This document shows positions 61,286 to 64,000 of a stretch of 64,000 nucleotides of DNA, piece by piece. This DNA comes from Przewalskia tangutica (taxonomy: Eukaryota > Streptophyta > Magnoliopsida > Solanales > Solanaceae), in the NCBI GenBank assembly GCA_029844215.1, contig JAQGDG010000271.1, forward strand, positions 124,001-188,000, read 5' to 3'. The position numbers and the translations under genes were made by a program. The first letter of the stretch is position 1. Each line of letters begins with the position of its first letter. The notes below the pieces were generated by a model, which saw only the letters and a list, made by a program, of their open reading frames with translations, was not told the DNA's origin and made no database searches.

Positions 61286-63249
61286 AAATCAGCCGCCCTC
61301 CATCGAGACGCGGTGGTATGGAAATACGATATTTGCACAACAAGGCTATCAAACACAAACATAGGCAAGTTACACACAACTCAAGTTTATTTTAGGCCAA
61401 AGTCCGTGTTCTCGACCCCAAGTATTACATACGTTAGATTCTTTTTAAGAGATCCATTTCTTTTATAAAGGTCACCCGATACGTAGTATAAAAATAGGGT
61501 GACTCACATTTTTAGGTAAACCCAAACACTTTCCTTTTCAATATCAAGTAACAACATTCTTTCCCTAAGTTCAAGTTATCCTAAATTCAAGAACTAAAGT
61601 CTCTAATTTTACAAAGGTTTCATAATTCATAGTTTTATTCACTTAAGAATATAATTCTCTTTTAAAACAATCTGAGAAACATACGCCTTATATGTGAGTA
61701 GGTTATTCTTGTTCATAATAGATCTTATTAAGCAGCCATGATCTAGGAAATGTAATATCATTTTGTCTCATCTTAGCTTCTATGCAGATGGAGGTTTCTA
61801 CTGGTTTTAATAATACTTCATTAGTCATTACATTTCACTTTATTAACGGTGCAGTTGTTGTCGATACTCATTCTGATTTCGAAATCAAGAAACATTATTC
61901 CTTTAAAAACCAAATACTCATTACTCACGAATGAGGTTTCACACAAAATTCATATTAAGTCCTTTAAGTCAAGTCTCTTATCTTTTAAGATCAAGTCTCT
62001 TAACTTCTAAAAAAAATCAGTAAACCATTCTCTTTACCACTCTTAAGACGTTATACCTAACTTCCCATAAAGCTAGTATAACTCTTATGTTTTCAAAACC
62101 AAGTATTACTCTTCTTTCAAAACGGTTTCTTAATCTTTTGAAATACTTCAAGATTCTTTATTATTCAGGCTTAAGTCAAAGGACATTGCCAGAACACTAC
62201 ATTCGCTAACACACGCACGCCTACCGCATTATATATATTCCTTTAAAATATTTCAAGATTCTTATTATTCGTGCTTAAGTCAAAAGACATTGTCGCATAA
62301 CTATATTCGCTAGCACACGACGCCTAACATACTATATATATATATTATTCAGGCATAATTCTAAATACATTGCCACACGTACGTCTACCGTACTATATTT
62401 ATATCCTTTTAAAAGACTTCATGCTCAAGAGTAAAGGAAGAATCAAATACCTCGCGACGATTATCGACTATAAGCAAAACGCTCCACGCTATAACCCGCT
62501 AGCCTTGTCCACCCTCCAAGTAGTATATGCTACTTGCAAGACATTCAACCAATAAAGGTTATCACCATCAGAATACAATCCTATGTAAGTACAATCAATC
62601 TTTCTACTTAATATTCTTCCGATGTGATTTCATTCAAGTCTTTTCTCGTAATATCCTTCATTACGCTTCAATTCTCTTCTATGAATCTTATATTCATTTC
62701 AATACAACTACAGATGTAATTTCCAATTACACTAGAAGGATAGGTTATTTACCCTGCAGCCCAAAATTATCCAAGTTTAAAGTCGATCCTGAGCAACGTT
62801 TAGCTCCTACTCCGAGTGCTCCAATCCGCTCCAAAGAACCCTTAGAAGTTCTACGCAACTTCTACTTAACACTTCAATCGACTATGAAGGTTTTCCTTAG
62901 GGTTTCGTTTAGTGACTAAAGGAAGTATAATAGTATTTTCCGGGCTCTACGTATAGAGGTAACTTTGGAAAGTACTACAAGGTATAAGGGCTAGAGTATT
63001 TGGGCATTATAACAATACTTTGGAGAGTATTTCTATACCACAAAGGGGGGTATTATACGAAAACAACAAGGCTAGGGGGGGACCCTCTCGGCCAAAGCTT
63101 CTCAAAGGGGGGGAGGGGTTTGCCTCGGCTAGGCTCACAAGGGGGAGGGGTTTCGGCTAAGGTTTTCTCCAAGGGTTGGACGAGAACCACAAGAAGGGGA
63201 GGATTTCAAGACTTGGAACAATTTTGGATGAAGAAGTTCATCACTGGGG

Positions 63250-63257
63250 TATTTATA
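63250..63257 (-). promoter_or_regulatory. TATA box of second family D LTR
   Basis: TATAAATA on the minus strand, about 395 bp from the LTR start at 63647. Confidence 0.65.
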
Positions 63258-63647
63258 GGTCAAGCAATGGCCAACCAATGGCCAAGATCCATCCAAGTGT
63301 TAGGCAAGTGTAGGGCTAGGATTAAGCCAAGTGCACCTTATCCATCTACCACAACAACTTGCACAAATATCCTACCAACTCCTCGACCCTTTCGTCCATG
63401 CCGCCAAAACGTGCTCCAATTAGAGGTGACAAGTGTCGCCTCTCGTTGGTCCAAAATGTTTCGTCTCTCGGAAAAATCCGCAAAAATTAGAAATGACATA
63501 GCCAATTTTCCTTCGCAAGTCTAGTAAAACGTTTCGTCGAAAAACGATTCTTTTGGCACTTCAGGCCTAAATTTCAAACTTGCCAAATCTTTAAGGCTCA
63601 AATTTTCTACGCACGCCCCACGCATATACTGGAAATACGGTATAACA

Positions 63648-63658
63648 TTCTCCTCCTT
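63648..63658 (-). promoter_or_regulatory. Polypurine tract of the second family D element
   Basis: Minus strand AAGGAGGAGAA, two bases shorter than the tract at 49447-49459, next to the LTR. Confidence 0.75.
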
Positions 63659-64000
63659 AGAAACATTCGTCCCGAATGTTCCTTCAAGACGGACAACGAA
63701 GAAGTTCTTCTTAACAAGTTGCCAATGCCACACCGCCACAAAATAACACACGTTCTCTTCCTTCCTTACTCGTCGCACTTTCTAACACTTGAACTCTTTT
63801 AGTATATGTACCACACTTTAGTCATCGCTTTAGTTTCCAAAACTTTGGAGTCACCACCTCCAAACTTTGTCCTCTTACTAGCCTCAATCTCCCTTAAGGC
63901 TATTCCCGGCCTTCACGATTTTCTTCTGGTCGAACATATCCACGAACTCATACGATGGTCATCTAAACTTGGGCCTAGCACCCTCGTGACCCTTCCACCG
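63659..64000 (-). other. Start of family D internal module, no gene seen
   Basis: Same non-coding sequence as 49460-49955. Short frames here are not supported by any motif. Confidence 0.6.

Larger units (their letters stand above)
60458..63647 (-). repeat. Family D LTR (3190 bp) of the second element
   Basis: TGTCACGACCCG to GGTATAACA. It has the minisatellite (61053-61285), a TATA box (63250-63257) and an unusually strong G-tract cluster (63045-63150). 62150-62400 holds two or three diverged repeats of an ATTATTC...CTTAAGTCAAAG segment not expanded in the other D LTRs. Confidence 0.9.
60458..64000 (-). mobile_element. Second family D element, cut by window end
   Basis: LTR at 60458-63647, polypurine tract at 63648-63658 and about 340 bp of internal module. 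On the minus strand this is the downstream end of the element; gag and the other LTR lie outside. 63915-64000 matches 49870-49955 almost base for base. Confidence 0.88.

Overview
This window is plant nuclear heterochromatin made essentially only of retrotransposons. I found no host gene, tRNA, rRNA, CRISPR array or bacterial-type operon. The organism is most likely a eudicot, perhaps an asterid such as Solanaceae (weak inference). The evidence is long-LTR Ty3/gypsy elements with initiator-Met-tRNA primer sites (rc of TGGTATCAGAGC), an integrase of the long-LTR Tekay/Del type, gag-only relatives, and a plant L1-type LINE with a DUF4283-like ORF1. Family letters A-D are mine; no database was searched.

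Layout. (1) 1-9088: family A element, minus strand, with degenerate gag-PR-RT-RH-IN between two LTRs of about 2.4 kb; the left LTR is cut by the window edge. It sits in an opposite-strand family A LTR (remnant 9089-9664), which itself sits in a family B LTR. (2) 9665-16990: family B element, minus strand, deletion derivative with gag plus an integrase remnant. (3) 16991-60457: family C element, minus strand, gag-only. Its left LTR (16991-18389 + 55312-57739) is split by a plus-strand family C array. (4) 18390-55311: the array, LTR-internal-LTR-internal-LTR, bounded by one 5-bp duplication (GAATA). (5) Its third LTR is split by a family D element (33270-55028, target duplication CTTTC). (6) The left LTR of D is split by a full-length LINE (36193-49085, 17-bp duplication). 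(7) The LINE ORF1 is split by a family C solo LTR (37987-44342, ATTCC), itself split by a family A solo LTR (41448-43908, AAAAT). (8) 60458-64000: another family D LTR and the start of its internal region, running off the window.

The result is a seven-layer nest in which nearly every junction can be read by eye. With inserts subtracted, the split LTRs recover nearly equal lengths: C about 3.73-3.89 kb, D 3.27 and 3.24 kb, A 2.42 and 2.46 kb. This supports the parse.

Functionally, A is a decayed copy that once encoded a full polymerase set. B, C and D lack a usable polymerase; C and D keep a gag start and CCHC zinc knuckle, primer site, polypurine tract and very large LTRs, as expected of non-autonomous elements that use another element's enzymes. 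The LTR families share TATA boxes, a terminal hairpin, a CATAAAG/TTATAAC motif and minisatellite modules. Every reading frame is frameshifted, by real decay, uncorrected sequencing indels, or both, so coding calls rest on motif recognition across frames.
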